Below are positions 28,172 through 37,886 of a DNA stretch of 64,000 nt, in pieces; within the stretch, counting starts at the first letter, position 1; every line of letters begins with the position of its first letter. The position numbers and the translations under genes are program-made. The notes beneath the pieces are model-generated. The model was given only the letters and a program-made list of their open reading frames with translations, ran no database searches and was not told the DNA's origin. The stretch comes from Acinetobacter sp. ANC 4558. GTDB lineage: Bacteria > Pseudomonadota > Gammaproteobacteria > Pseudomonadales > Moraxellaceae. The stretch spans positions 1 to 64,000 of the forward strand of contig NZ_NEGH01000001.1 in the NCBI RefSeq assembly GCF_002135375.1, written 5' to 3'.

Positions 28172-29044
28172 ATGCATCCAAACAGAGGCAAATCGAAAAA
28201 CAGTAAAGCAGCGAATACGCCTAAACAAAAGATCTCTTATGAAAAAGAAATGGATCCTGCAATTACTGAGTACTCTGTTCGCGCATTAAATTGGTTGCGT
28301 AAAGCAGAGTTCCTCATGAGCGCACCAAAACTTAATTTATGTGTTGAAGACACAGGATACGAAGTTGCATTTGCGGGTCGTTCTAATGCAGGGAAGTCTA
28401 GTGCGATTAATGCACTAACAAATCAAAAACAATTGGCTCGTGCATCTAAAAGGCCTGGCCGTACGCAAATGATTAACTTTTTTAGTTTAGGTAATCCAGA
28501 TCAACGCTTAGTTGACCTTCCTGGTTATGGTTATGCTGCCGTACCTGAAGCAATGAAACTGGTATGGCAAAAAGAATTAGAAAATTATTTAATTCACCGT
28601 AAAAGCCTACAAGGTTTAGTTTTGCTCATGGATATTCGCCATCCATTACAGCACTTTGATGTCATGATGCTAGAGTGGGCATATTCTCGAAATTTATTCG
28701 TACATGTACTTCTAACGAAATCAGATAAATTAAACCGAGGTCCAGCCTCAAAAGTGTTACAAGAAGTCAAAGTTCAATTAAAGAAAATGAAACTTCAGTT
28801 TTCGATTCAACTCTTCTCTTCACTCAATAAACAAGGATTGGAAGAGCTTGCGAGTGTAATGGCTGGACGTTTAAATTTTGTTCTTGATCAAGACAATGCC
28901 TTAGATTCTTCAAATGAAGAAAACTTACAAAGCAACTTACTTGCAGGTATTGATTTAGCGAGCATTGAATTTGCTGATGACTCGGACATTGAAAGCGAAA
29001 TTGATGAATCTTCAGAGATCTCTTCAGAACTAAAACAAGATTAA
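28172..29044 (+). CDS. engB: Ribosome biogenesis GTP-binding protein YihA/YsxC
   Basis: A 290-residue TRAFAC GTPase needed for large-subunit assembly. Motifs: G1 GRSNAGKSS at 69-77, G3 DLPGYG at 115-120, G4 TKSDK near 180. It is longer than the usual ~210 residues because of a basic N-terminal extension of about 35 residues and a very acidic serine-rich C-terminal tail of about 50 residues. Both ends are probably disordered. A likely -10 (TATAAT, 28133) lies 34 bases before the ATG. Confidence 0.94.
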   Translation: MHPNRGKSKNSKAANTPKQKISYEKEMDPAITEYSVRALNWLRKAEFLMSAPKLNLCVEDTGYEVAFAGRSNAGKSSAINALTNQKQLARASKRPGRTQMINFFSLGNPDQRLVDLPGYGYAAVPEAMKLVWQKELENYLIHRKSLQGLVLLMDIRHPLQHFDVMMLEWAYSRNLFVHVLLTKSDKLNRGPASKVLQEVKVQLKKMKLQFSIQLFSSLNKQGLEELASVMAGRLNFVLDQDNALDSSNEENLQSNLLAGIDLASIEFADDSDIESEIDESSEISSELKQD

Positions 29045-29070
29045 ATTAAAAACTTAATCCAAAAATGAAC

Positions 29071-29094
29071 AAAGCAGGCTTTATGCCTGCTTTA
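29071..29094. terminator. Bidirectional terminator between engB and the symporter gene
   Basis: AAAGCAGGC-TTTAT-GCCTGCTTTA with A and T flanks on both sides. The two convergent genes end 27 and 17 bases away. Confidence 0.85.
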
Positions 29095-29110
29095 TTTATT
29101 CTACAATCTA

Positions 29111-30361
29111 TCAAGTTGAGACTACAGATGAATCATCATCCCCTCGAGTATAACGATCAACAACTACACTGATCATCATATCGCCTTGTACATTCACAAC
29201 GGTTCGAACAGTATCAAGCAATCGATCAATTGGAAGTAAGATCGCAATTGCTTCTGCTGGTAAGCCTACCGATTGTAATACCATAATCATGGTCACCATA
29301 CCTGCACTTGGAATACCTGGCGCACCCAATGAAGCAATCATTGCAGTTAAACATACAATCAGTTGTTGCCCCAGCGTTAAATCAAGTCCCATCAAATTAG
29401 CAATGAATAATGCTGCCGCAGCTTCATATAATGCCGTTCCATCCATATTAAGCTGAGTTCCTAACGGAATAACAAAACCAACAGTCTGTGGACGCACGCC
29501 TAAATTTTCTTGCGTGCATTTCATGGATAGTGGCATAGTTGCCGAACTTGAACTGGTTGCAAATGCCGTAATTAATGCAGCTCGAGTCCCCTTAAAGAAG
29601 GTAATTGGATTCATACGTCCAAAAATCCACAGCAACAAAGGTAAAACCACTGCCCCATGAAAAATGGTAGTTCCAGTCACAACCACTGCAAATTCAGCCA
29701 AACGGCTTAATACAGAAATATCTTCTGTTGCAACTAACTTCGCCAAAAGTGCCAAAATTCCAAGTGGCGCAAGTTTCATGACCCAGCCAATCATCAACAT
29801 CATAATATCAAAAAATTGCTGACTCAGTTTTTTCACCGTAATGAACTTATCACCACCTTTAACCAATGCAACTCCCACCAAAAGTGCAAAAACTACAACC
29901 GCTAAAACATTACCATCAGAGAATGCTTTAAACGGGTTGATTAATGTATTTTGAATGAAATTGGTAAAGAATGAAGATGGCGTAAGTGTGTCAGGGGTTT
30001 TATAGTTATTCATGGACTCTTGGAACATGACAATATCAACGCCTTTACCCACATTAAACAAATGGGCACAACCAATACCTAAAATCAGTGCCAAAATGGT
30101 AGTGGTTACACAGCAAGCCAAGGTAATTTTCCATACCCGATTAAGCTGTCCTGTGGCTTGTAAATTTGAAACACCTACGACAATTGAGCTAAAAATTAAC
30201 GGTACAAGTAGCATTTTTAATAAACCAATAAAAATACTACTCGCAATATTTAAACCATATAAACTTGCGTTAAAGAATTCTGTTTCTGGATAAATATTGA
30301 GAATTAATCCGAAAATAACACCTAAAATTGCAGCTATTAGAATTTGAGTATTTAAGCTCAT
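29111..30361 (-). CDS. Dicarboxylate/amino acid:cation symporter (DAACS family)
   Basis: A 416-residue inner-membrane carrier with eight expected helices and two re-entrant loops. The serine-rich hairpin-1 motif TSSSSATMP, the NMDGTA motif of helix 7 and the helix-8 substrate segment DRLLDTVRTVVNVQGD are all present, as in GltP and DctA. An arginine in helix 8 (DTVRTVVN) points to acidic substrates such as glutamate, aspartate or C4-dicarboxylates. Single gene, with a palindrome (30473-30482) about 110 bases upstream. Confidence 0.93.
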   Translation of the reverse strand: MSLNTQILIAAILGVIFGLILNIYPETEFFNASLYGLNIASSIFIGLLKMLLVPLIFSSIVVGVSNLQATGQLNRVWKITLACCVTTTILALILGIGCAHLFNVGKGVDIVMFQESMNNYKTPDTLTPSSFFTNFIQNTLINPFKAFSDGNVLAVVVFALLVGVALVKGGDKFITVKKLSQQFFDIMMLMIGWVMKLAPLGILALLAKLVATEDISVLSRLAEFAVVVTGTTIFHGAVVLPLLLWIFGRMNPITFFKGTRAALITAFATSSSSATMPLSMKCTQENLGVRPQTVGFVIPLGTQLNMDGTALYEAAAALFIANLMGLDLTLGQQLIVCLTAMIASLGAPGIPSAGMVTMIMVLQSVGLPAEAIAILLPIDRLLDTVRTVVNVQGDMMISVVVDRYTRGDDDSSVVST

Positions 30362-30472
30362 CTCGAATGACTTTTATCTGTCCATTATTGGGCAACAATA
30401 TGCCACGAGGTGCATAGAGAATCGAGTACTATTTTGTCATATAGATATCTAATAATATTAAATTCCTATTAA

Positions 30473-30482
30473 TTGTATACAA
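30473..30482. promoter_or_regulatory. Possible GntR-type operator upstream of the symporter gene
   Basis: TTGTATACAA is a perfect palindrome, like operators of FCD-type GntR regulators. On the minus strand it also overlaps a possible -35 (TTGTAT, then 16 bases, then TAATAT). No GntR gene is in the window. Confidence 0.3.
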
Positions 30483-30559
30483 CCTTCAAACATTGAAGTG
30501 TTAAATTTCTGAGATTAAAATTCACTTAAATGCGCTTTAAAATTTAATCCGAATTCAAA

Positions 30560-30593
30560 TAAAAATAGTCGAATATTTTTATTCGACTATTGT
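30560..30593 (-). terminator. Terminator of tesB
   Basis: On the minus strand AATAGTCGAATA and TATTCGACTATT pair around a short A-rich loop, followed by TTTTTATTT. It lies 35 bases after the tesB stop. Confidence 0.8.
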
Positions 30594-30627
30594 TTTAATC
30601 AATCTATTTTAAGCATTATTTTAAATT

Positions 30628-31500
30628 TTATTGCGTCTCAATTTCTCTTAAACGCATCAAACCTTCTTGTATTGTACTACAAACTAATTCACCATTTTGC
30701 CACATACGCCCGAAATTGAGTCCTCTCGCACTCGTACTAACCGTTGCATCCATATCATAAAGCATATATTCGTCCACACGGAATGGCTTATGAAAATAAA
30801 TCGTATGATCTAAACTTGCACATTGTAAGTTTGGAGACATATAACTTAAACCATGTGGGCGAAGTGCAGTTGCCATTAATGTAAAATCGGAAAAAAATGC
30901 TGCAATTGCTTGATGTAATACCAGCTCATCAACATCCTGCGATATTTTCTGATGCGTTTTTACATAATGTGCATAGGCTGGTGCTTCTGGTTGAGGTGTG
31001 AATGGATTTACAGGCATAACTGGTTTGATTTCAACTAAACGATCATGCATAAAGCTTGCACGTACATTTTCAGGTACAAAATCAACCAATTGTTTTTTTA
31101 ACTCAGCTTCATTTTTTAAATCTTCAGGTGCTGGATATTCTGGTTCAGCAACTTGATAATTTAAACCTTCTTCAGATTGGGTAAAGGAAACCATTGCAAT
31201 AAAAATAGTACGACCATGTTGAATTGCACGAACTTGCCGACTGATAAAACTTTTTCCATCACGAATACGGTCAACTTCATAGACAATCGGGGCATTGGCA
31301 TCGCCACCAAATAAGAAATATGCATGTAAAGAATGGGCTGGGCGATCTGTGGTATAAGATGCCGCTCTTAATGCTTGCCCTAATACTTGTCCACCAAAAA
31401 CACGTTTTCCTACAATCTTTTTACTTTGACCACGAAAAATATTTTCTTCGAGTTTTTCTAAACTAAGTAGCTCAACGAGTTCCTGAGTTAATGTATTCAT
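30628..31500 (-). CDS. tesB: Acyl-CoA thioesterase II
   Basis: A 290-residue double-hotdog thioesterase that hydrolyses medium and long acyl-CoAs. The N-terminal hotdog (RVFGGQVLGQALRAA, HSLHAYFLFGG) and the C-terminal one (SLDHTIYFHKPFRVDEYMLYD and a final catalytic-glutamine region, STIQEGLMR) agree with E. coli TesB (286 residues). AGG lies close to the ATG. Single gene, divergent from plsB. Confidence 0.94.
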   Translation of the reverse strand: MNTLTQELVELLSLEKLEENIFRGQSKKIVGKRVFGGQVLGQALRAASYTTDRPAHSLHAYFLFGGDANAPIVYEVDRIRDGKSFISRQVRAIQHGRTIFIAMVSFTQSEEGLNYQVAEPEYPAPEDLKNEAELKKQLVDFVPENVRASFMHDRLVEIKPVMPVNPFTPQPEAPAYAHYVKTHQKISQDVDELVLHQAIAAFFSDFTLMATALRPHGLSYMSPNLQCASLDHTIYFHKPFRVDEYMLYDMDATVSTSARGLNFGRMWQNGELVCSTIQEGLMRLREIETQ

Positions 31501-31613
31501 GAGAAACCTTTTACGACATCTAAAAATGATAAATCATCCAATTATTCTCTAATTTTGCCATAAAACCAACCATAACACTAAAGTTATAGACGTTAATACA
31601 GCACTTGATTTTG

Positions 31614-31619
31614 TATAAT
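31614..31619 (+). promoter_or_regulatory. Possible -10 element of plsB
   Basis: A perfect TATAAT preceded by TG, 147 bases before the plsB ATG. The -35 region is poor, so this would be an extended -10 type promoter. Confidence 0.35.
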
Positions 31620-31765
31620 TCCTGCTAAAAAATTGCTTTTTTGCTCAAAATGCTGACAATATCGGTTTCTTTTCAAAAAAATGACATATTGTTTTTGCTT
31701 AGTTTTCTGCAAAATACTATCATTTTTCTTTTTTCATATTTGCAATAACGCTAGTAGGAGTTCTT

Positions 31766-34333
31766 ATGTCCAAGCGTGGTTTTGGTCAAATGTATCGTAA
31801 GCTTTCAGGTAAGCTTCTTGACCTCGTGGTCAATCCACAAGTTCTTGGTGAAGTACCGAAAGAGCTCTCTACTCAAACAGAAACGGGCACAACTGAAAGA
31901 AAAAAAGTGGTTTGTTATGTTTTGCAAAATCATTCTCGTAGTAATGCTCTACTAGTTGATGGCGAAACACAAAAACTAAATTTAACACCAGCACTAAGCC
32001 CACTAGTTATTGGTGAACACACCGAAAAAGTTTCTATTTTATTTTTACAACATAACCAAGACAACAACTTACTTTCCACAACATCACAAACGCTACCACC
32101 TCGCTTAATCAGACTGGTTGAATTTTTAGACAAACATCCAGAGCTAGATATTGAATTAGTTCCAGTCACCATTTTGTGGGGGCGTTCTCCAGACAAAGAA
32201 GATTCTCTCTTAAAGCTTTTACTCACCGATACGTGGTCAACACCTGGTACTCTCAAACAATTAGTTAATATTGGCTTGCACGGTCGCCAAACCTATTTAG
32301 AATTTCATCCCTCACAATCATTACGTGCTTTGATTGACTATGCAAAAACAACACACCCCAATCTTTCACCTGCGACTTATATCATTACAACACTAAATAG
32401 TTATTTAGATAATCAACGTGAAATTGTACTTGGGCCAGACCTTTCAGATCGTCGTAATGTTATGCATTCTTTGATTAAATCTGCCGATGTGCAAGCCGCC
32501 ATTCGTAATGAAAGTATTCGTAGCAAAATCAGTATTACAGAAGCCGAAAAGCGTGCCATTAGCTGTTTAAATGAAATCGTTTCAGACTATTCTCATTCTA
32601 CCGTTCGTTTCGCATCTCAAGCTTTAACGCGTTTATGGACACAACTATACGATGGCGTTGAAGTACATAACTTTAGTACCGTTCGCGAACTCGCTAAAGA
32701 TTATGAAATTATCTATACCCCTTGCCATCGTAGTCATATCGATTATTTACTTTTATCCTACGTCATATATCGTCGTGGCTTAATGGTGCCTTATATTGCT
32801 GCTGGCGATAATTTAAATATGCCTGTTGTCGGACAAATACTCCGCGGTGGTGGTGCATTCTTTATTCGTAGAACATTCCGTGGCAATGCACTTTACACCA
32901 CTGTATTTAAAGAGTATTTATATAGCATCCTATCTCGAAACACACCTTTAGAATATTTTATTGAAGGTGGTCGTTCACGCACTGGGCGCTTACTTCCACC
33001 GAAAACGGGTATGCTTGCGATGACGGTTCATAGTCATTTACGTGGTCGTGCCAAACCAATCGTGTTCATTCCAACCTATATCGGTTATGAACGCTTAATG
33101 GAAGGTTCGACTTATGTCGGCGAAATGAATGGTAAGCCCAAAGAAGCTGAATCCATTCTAGGTATTCTTAAAACCTTACGCAAAATTGAGCGCATATTTG
33201 GTAAAGTTCATGTGAATTTTGGTGAACCTGTTTTTCTAGACGACATGCTAAAAAAACATGGGGCTGAGAATATTGAGCTCAATAAAAATGACGATGCAAT
33301 TCCAAAAGAAGTTTCAAGTGCTGTAGATAGTTCTGCACATGCTATTTTAGAAAATATAAATCGCGCTGCGGTAATTAATCCAGTTTCATTATTATCTTTA
33401 ATCCTACTGGCAACACCAAAACATACTTTAGATGAAGAAATATGTACTAAGCAATTAGATACTTATCGCAACTTACTTACCAAATTACCTTATGACTCTC
33501 GCACTCAAGTGACGCCTTTGTCTGGTAAAGAGATTATTGAATACGGACTAAAACTTAAACTGATTAAACGGGTACATCATGTATTAGGCGATATTATTGC
33601 GATAGAAGAAGGACAAGCTATTCTTCTCACTTATTTCCGCAACAACATTCTACATGCATTTATTCTTCCTTCTTTAATTGCTGCACTGGTTAAACATAAT
33701 GCGGTCATTAAACCAAAGGATATGAGCAACGTTATCACAACGCTTTATCCGTTCTTAAAAGCTGAACTCTTCTTGAAGTGGGATCAACAAGAATTAAGAC
33801 CACTCATTGAGTCATACACCCAAGCTTTATTAGATGCCAAACTCATTGGCGTTGATCACGAAGATAATCTACTTTGCCCTATTCCAAATAGTGAAGACCA
33901 TAATCAACTTTCAGTTCTTGCAGCACCAGTTATGCAAAGCTTGGAACGTTACTACATGACTCTAGCATTGATCACTCAACGTGGTTCAGGCAATATCTCA
34001 ACACGCCAAGTGGAAGAACTAAGTCATTTGGTTGGCCAACGCTTATCTGTACTGTATGAGTTTAATTCACCAGAATTTTTTGATAAATCGTTATTCCAAA
34101 GCTTTATTAAAGTGCTAACTCAGCAAGGTTATATTGGAACAAATGACAATAATGCCATTGTTTTTGATGAACAATTTAAGAGCGTTGCGCAATATGCTAA
34201 TTTAGTTTTAGATGATGTAACATTACAAATGTTACAACACATTACTTCATTTACAGATGAAGAACTTAAAGAAGCGCTAGATGCGCTCGCAGCTCAGAAA
34301 GCAAAACACCGCTTAAAACGTAAGAAGAAATAA
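31766..34333 (+). CDS. plsB: Glycerol-3-phosphate 1-O-acyltransferase
   Basis: An 855-residue inner-membrane enzyme that makes 1-acyl-glycerol-3-phosphate, the first step of phospholipid synthesis. Acyltransferase block I HRSHIDYLLLSY (about 321, HX4D), block III FIEGGRSRTGR (about 398) and block IV FIPTYIGYE are present. Length matches the PlsB class (E. coli 807), not PlsY. Ribosome-binding site AGGAG precedes the ATG. Basic end KHRLKRKKK. Confidence 0.96.
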   Translation: MSKRGFGQMYRKLSGKLLDLVVNPQVLGEVPKELSTQTETGTTERKKVVCYVLQNHSRSNALLVDGETQKLNLTPALSPLVIGEHTEKVSILFLQHNQDNNLLSTTSQTLPPRLIRLVEFLDKHPELDIELVPVTILWGRSPDKEDSLLKLLLTDTWSTPGTLKQLVNIGLHGRQTYLEFHPSQSLRALIDYAKTTHPNLSPATYIITTLNSYLDNQREIVLGPDLSDRRNVMHSLIKSADVQAAIRNESIRSKISITEAEKRAISCLNEIVSDYSHSTVRFASQALTRLWTQLYDGVEVHNFSTVRELAKDYEIIYTPCHRSHIDYLLLSYVIYRRGLMVPYIAAGDNLNMPVVGQILRGGGAFFIRRTFRGNALYTTVFKEYLYSILSRNTPLEYFIEGGRSRTGRLLPPKTGMLAMTVHSHLRGRAKPIVFIPTYIGYERLMEGSTYVGEMNGKPKEAESILGILKTLRKIERIFGKVHVNFGEPVFLDDMLKKHGAENIELNKNDDAIPKEVSSAVDSSAHAILENINRAAVINPVSLLSLILLATPKHTLDEEICTKQLDTYRNLLTKLPYDSRTQVTPLSGKEIIEYGLKLKLIKRVHHVLGDIIAIEEGQAILLTYFRNNILHAFILPSLIAALVKHNAVIKPKDMSNVITTLYPFLKAELFLKWDQQELRPLIESYTQALLDAKLIGVDHEDNLLCPIPNSEDHNQLSVLAAPVMQSLERYYMTLALITQRGSGNISTRQVEELSHLVGQRLSVLYEFNSPEFFDKSLFQSFIKVLTQQGYIGTNDNNAIVFDEQFKSVAQYANLVLDDVTLQMLQHITSFTDEELKEALDALAAQKAKHRLKRKKK

Positions 34334-34344
34334 GTATAACAACT

Positions 34345-34371
34345 GCAACTTCTCTTTAAGTGAGAAGTTGC
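34345..34371 (+). terminator. Hairpin after plsB
   Basis: GCAACTTCTC, a seven-base loop and GAGAAGTTGC form a perfect ten-pair stem 11 bases after the stop. No T run follows, so termination strength is uncertain. It may also end the convergent SDR gene. Confidence 0.5.
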
Positions 34372-34385
34372 AAACTATTTAAAAA

Positions 34386-35186
34386 TCATTTTAGTAATGC
34401 AAGATAATCTTGATAACAATCTGTATGTTTGAGCTGAAATCCGCTGTCTATCATTCTATGGGCAAATATTTTTTTTCCAGAACATGGCTGATTTCCCAAG
34501 ACTAATTTAGGAAGATTTAACTGTTGTTGAAACCACTGTACAATTTCATGTAATGGTATAGGTCGATTATTTGTACAAATATAAGTTTTCTTTATATGTT
34601 CCACGTGAAGCAAATGTACTAAAAACCGAGCTAAATCATCAATATGAATTCGATTTGACCAATGAATATTCGGATATATTTCCGTTTTTTCTGCGAGTGT
34701 TATCATGCGCTGAACGGACAAGCCATAAATTCCTGTTGGTCGAACAATACTACATAGCTGCGGAAATGCCTTTAAATATGTATTTTCCATTTCATATAAA
34801 ATCTGTCCTTGTTCATCGATGGGTTGAATCATCGATTCATCATCAATACTCTCTCCTTTATTCTCACCATAAACGCGCGTTGATGACACAACAATTAATT
34901 TTTTAAGTGGATGATGTTTTAATGCTTTGATAATCGGTTGAGTGGAATCTAAATATGTTTTTTGATAAGCCTCTATCCCTCCTTCATTCGGTGCCAGTAA
35001 AATAAATACACAATCTATTGGTTTGATATTAGTTAAATTAAGTTGATTAATATTTTGAATCAGATGATTAGCATATAAATCTGTTTTCGCAGTTTGGCTG
35101 ATTGTGGTAAGTTGATAACCTAACTCAAATAATTGTTTTGCAACACGTTGAGATGTTTTACCATAACCAATAAATAGAATATGCAT
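34386..35186 (-). CDS. NAD(P)-dependent SDR/epimerase-like protein (YeeZ type)
   Basis: A 266-residue extended SDR-like Rossmann protein. The dinucleotide loop is GYGKTSQRV near the start; VSSTRVYGENKGE carries a YxxxK-like element (Tyr followed by Glu-Asn-Lys-Gly), and VRPTGIYGL is the typical epimerase segment. Function is not known. The frame is open to 35321, but those codons overlap recG on the other strand; the ATG at 35186 begins the fold. Its start is 32 bases from the recG start, divergent. Confidence 0.8.
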   Translation of the reverse strand: MHILFIGYGKTSQRVAKQLFELGYQLTTISQTAKTDLYANHLIQNINQLNLTNIKPIDCVFILLAPNEGGIEAYQKTYLDSTQPIIKALKHHPLKKLIVVSSTRVYGENKGESIDDESMIQPIDEQGQILYEMENTYLKAFPQLCSIVRPTGIYGLSVQRMITLAEKTEIYPNIHWSNRIHIDDLARFLVHLLHVEHIKKTYICTNNRPIPLHEIVQWFQQQLNLPKLVLGNQPCSGKKIFAHRMIDSGFQLKHTDCYQDYLALLK

Positions 35187-35218
35187 TAAATACCTAATCA
35201 CAGATGAGTTGAGGGGAC

Positions 35219-37264
35219 ATGGCTGCAGTCCATCAATTGCAAGGCGTTGGCAATGCCTCTGCAACACTACTTGAAAAACTTCATATCTTAACGACTGATG
35301 ATTTACTTTTTCATTTACCACGAGATTATGAAGATCGTAGCACGATCATTCCAATGAACCAATTAAGTGTGGGTCGTAGTTATTTGTTGGAAGGAGTTGT
35401 CACTGGCATTGATTTTCCACCTGGAAAACGTAAATCAATGGCTGTCGCTTTAGAAGATGATTTTGCTAAAGTCACTTTACGTTTCTATCATATTTATAAA
35501 GGCATTACAGATCGTACAAAAATTCATTCACGACTTCGTATTTTTGGTGAAGTCCGTGTTGGTGCTCGTGGCTTAGAGCTCTATCATCCAGAATTACAAG
35601 TCATTAGTGAACATACACCTTTACCCAAAACACAGCTGACGGCTATTTATCCCAGCACAGAAGGCTTAACACAAGCTAAATTACGCGATTTTATTCAGCA
35701 AGCTTTGACTCAATTTAGTGATGACTTACCTGAACTGCTACCTCAAAAATTTACCAATGGTTTTGTATTAAAAGAAGCCTTGCAATATATTCACCATCCT
35801 CCTGTAAATGCCAACATGTCGCAATTGATGCAAGGTTCACACCCTGCTCAGCAACGTTTGATTTTTGAAGAGCTTGTGGCACATCAAGTGAGTTTGCTTA
35901 CTCGACGTGCTTATATCCAAGAAATTGAAGCACCAATCTTTCAACCCAGTCAAACGTATGCTCAGACACTGTTAAACAGCCTCCCCTTTAAAATGACGGG
36001 CGCACAACAACGAGTCTCTCAAGAAATCAGTGCAGATCTTCAAAAAAATAAGCCCATGCTTCGCTTAGTTCAAGGCGATGTGGGTGCTGGAAAAACACTT
36101 GTTGCAGGCATTGCTGCCTGTCATGCGCTTGAAGAAGGCTGGCAAGTTGCATTAATGGCACCAACAGAAATTTTAGCTGAACAACATTATCTTAATTTTA
36201 AAAAATGGTTTGAACCTTTGGGCTTAACTGTATCTTGGTTATCAGGCAAACAAAAAGGTAAAGCACGTCTTATCGCAGAACAACAAATCAAAACGGGCTC
36301 TGCCAATTTGGTCATTGGAACACATGCTTTATTTCAAGACAATATAGAGTTTTATAAACTTGGCTTAGTCATTATTGATGAGCAGCACCGTTTTGGGGTT
36401 GATCAACGTTTAGCATTACGCAACAAAGGTACGCAGCATACGACACCTCATCAATTGGTCATGACTGCAACGCCTATTCCTAGAACATTGGCAATGTCTG
36501 CTTATGGAGATTTAGATACTTCGATTATTGATGAATTACCTCCTGGTAGAACACCAATTCAAACCGTTACGATCCCTCTCGACCGCAGAGAAGAAGTTTT
36601 ACAACGAATCGCAAAAAACTGTATGGAAGGCAAACAGGCCTATTGGGTATGCACCTTGGTTGAAGAATCTGAAACGCTCGATGCCCAAGCAGCAGAAGCC
36701 ACTTATCATGAAATAAAAGAACGCTTTCCTGATCTTCAGACTGGTTTAGTCCACGGCAAAATGAAATCAGATGATAAACAAGCAATCATGCAGCAATTTA
36801 AAAATAATCAATTACAGTTACTCATTGCAACAACCGTGATCGAGGTTGGTGTAGATGTTCCCAATGCCTCAATTATGATTATTGAAAATGCTGAACGTTT
36901 AGGACTCTCTCAGTTACACCAACTTAGAGGACGTGTTGGACGTGGTGCAACAGCCAGTTTTTGCGCGCTCTTATACAAAACCCCATTATCTCAAAATGGT
37001 CAAGAACGCTTACGTATTATGCGTGAAACCAATGATGGCTTTATGATTGCTGAAAAAGATTTAGAAATTCGAGGTCCTGGGGAAATTTTAGGAACCAAAC
37101 AAACTGGAGATATGAACTTTCGTGTTGCCAAACTTGATCGCGATGATCATTTACTAGGACAAGCACATTATGTTGCACAACAATTATTAGTCCATTATCC
37201 TAAAAATGCAGAAGCACTCTTAAAACGCTGGCTTCCAGAAGCACCTCGGTACGCTTATGTTTAA
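35219..37264 (+). CDS. recG: ATP-dependent DNA helicase RecG
   Basis: A 681-residue fork-reversal and branch-migration helicase. The N-terminal wedge (OB-fold) domain is followed by the two helicase lobes: Walker A GDVGAGKT near residue 288, IIDEQHRFG as motif II (DEQH, typical of RecG), TATPIPRT as motif III and QLRGRVGRG as motif VI. GAGGGG precedes the ATG. comF overlaps its end by eight bases. Confidence 0.97.
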   Translation: MAAVHQLQGVGNASATLLEKLHILTTDDLLFHLPRDYEDRSTIIPMNQLSVGRSYLLEGVVTGIDFPPGKRKSMAVALEDDFAKVTLRFYHIYKGITDRTKIHSRLRIFGEVRVGARGLELYHPELQVISEHTPLPKTQLTAIYPSTEGLTQAKLRDFIQQALTQFSDDLPELLPQKFTNGFVLKEALQYIHHPPVNANMSQLMQGSHPAQQRLIFEELVAHQVSLLTRRAYIQEIEAPIFQPSQTYAQTLLNSLPFKMTGAQQRVSQEISADLQKNKPMLRLVQGDVGAGKTLVAGIAACHALEEGWQVALMAPTEILAEQHYLNFKKWFEPLGLTVSWLSGKQKGKARLIAEQQIKTGSANLVIGTHALFQDNIEFYKLGLVIIDEQHRFGVDQRLALRNKGTQHTTPHQLVMTATPIPRTLAMSAYGDLDTSIIDELPPGRTPIQTVTIPLDRREEVLQRIAKNCMEGKQAYWVCTLVEESETLDAQAAEATYHEIKERFPDLQTGLVHGKMKSDDKQAIMQQFKNNQLQLLIATTVIEVGVDVPNASIMIIENAERLGLSQLHQLRGRVGRGATASFCALLYKTPLSQNGQERLRIMRETNDGFMIAEKDLEIRGPGEILGTKQTGDMNFRVAKLDRDDHLLGQAHYVAQQLLVHYPKNAEALLKRWLPEAPRYAYV

Positions 37265-37886
37265 TATTTTAAAAAAATCACAACACTTGATTCAACATTT
37301 TTTTCCTTGCCAGCTATGTGGGACAGATCAGCAAGATCAATATTCCATCTGTCAAAATTGTTGGGAGCAACTGCCTTGGATGAATCAAGTCATCACCAAA
37401 CAAGAAATCTCTTTTTATATCGCTTGTCAGTATCATTTTCCTATAGATCGGGTCATTCAAAAATTTAAATATGAACACCAACTTCACTGGCAAAACTTAT
37501 TAACTGGGCTCATTTTACAGTTACCTTTACCCAAGGTACAGGCCATTGTACCCATGCCAATTTCAGAAGCTCGGTTGATTGAGCGTGGCTATAATCAGAC
37601 CTTAGAAATTGCAAAACACGTTGGAAAAGTACTTAATATTCCGATTTGGCAACCGATTGAAAGAATTCATCAACATACTCAAAAAGGGCTTGATCGTTTT
37701 GAGCGAATTGAAAATATTCAAAACCAATTTAAAATGATTAAGACACAAAAACAGCTTCCTTACCGCAGAGTACTCATTTTAGATGATGTCGTTACTACTG
37801 GAAGCTCTGTTCTAGCGCTTAAATTAAAACTAGAACAGATGGGCTGTCAAAATGTTTATGCATGTGCCATTGCTAGTACAGACTAA
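37257..37886 (+). CDS. comF: ComF family protein
   Basis: A 209-residue protein with an N-terminal four-cysteine zinc finger (Cys18, Cys21, Cys32, Cys35) and a C-terminal phosphoribosyltransferase-like domain carrying the PRPP loop ILDDVVTTGSS near residue 172. ComF is needed for DNA uptake in naturally competent bacteria, a trait common in Acinetobacter. Translational coupling with recG is implied by the overlap. Its stop overlaps the stop of the opposing Nudix gene. Confidence 0.9.
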   Translation: MFNILKKSQHLIQHFFPCQLCGTDQQDQYSICQNCWEQLPWMNQVITKQEISFYIACQYHFPIDRVIQKFKYEHQLHWQNLLTGLILQLPLPKVQAIVPMPISEARLIERGYNQTLEIAKHVGKVLNIPIWQPIERIHQHTQKGLDRFERIENIQNQFKMIKTQKQLPYRRVLILDDVVTTGSSVLALKLKLEQMGCQNVYACAIASTD

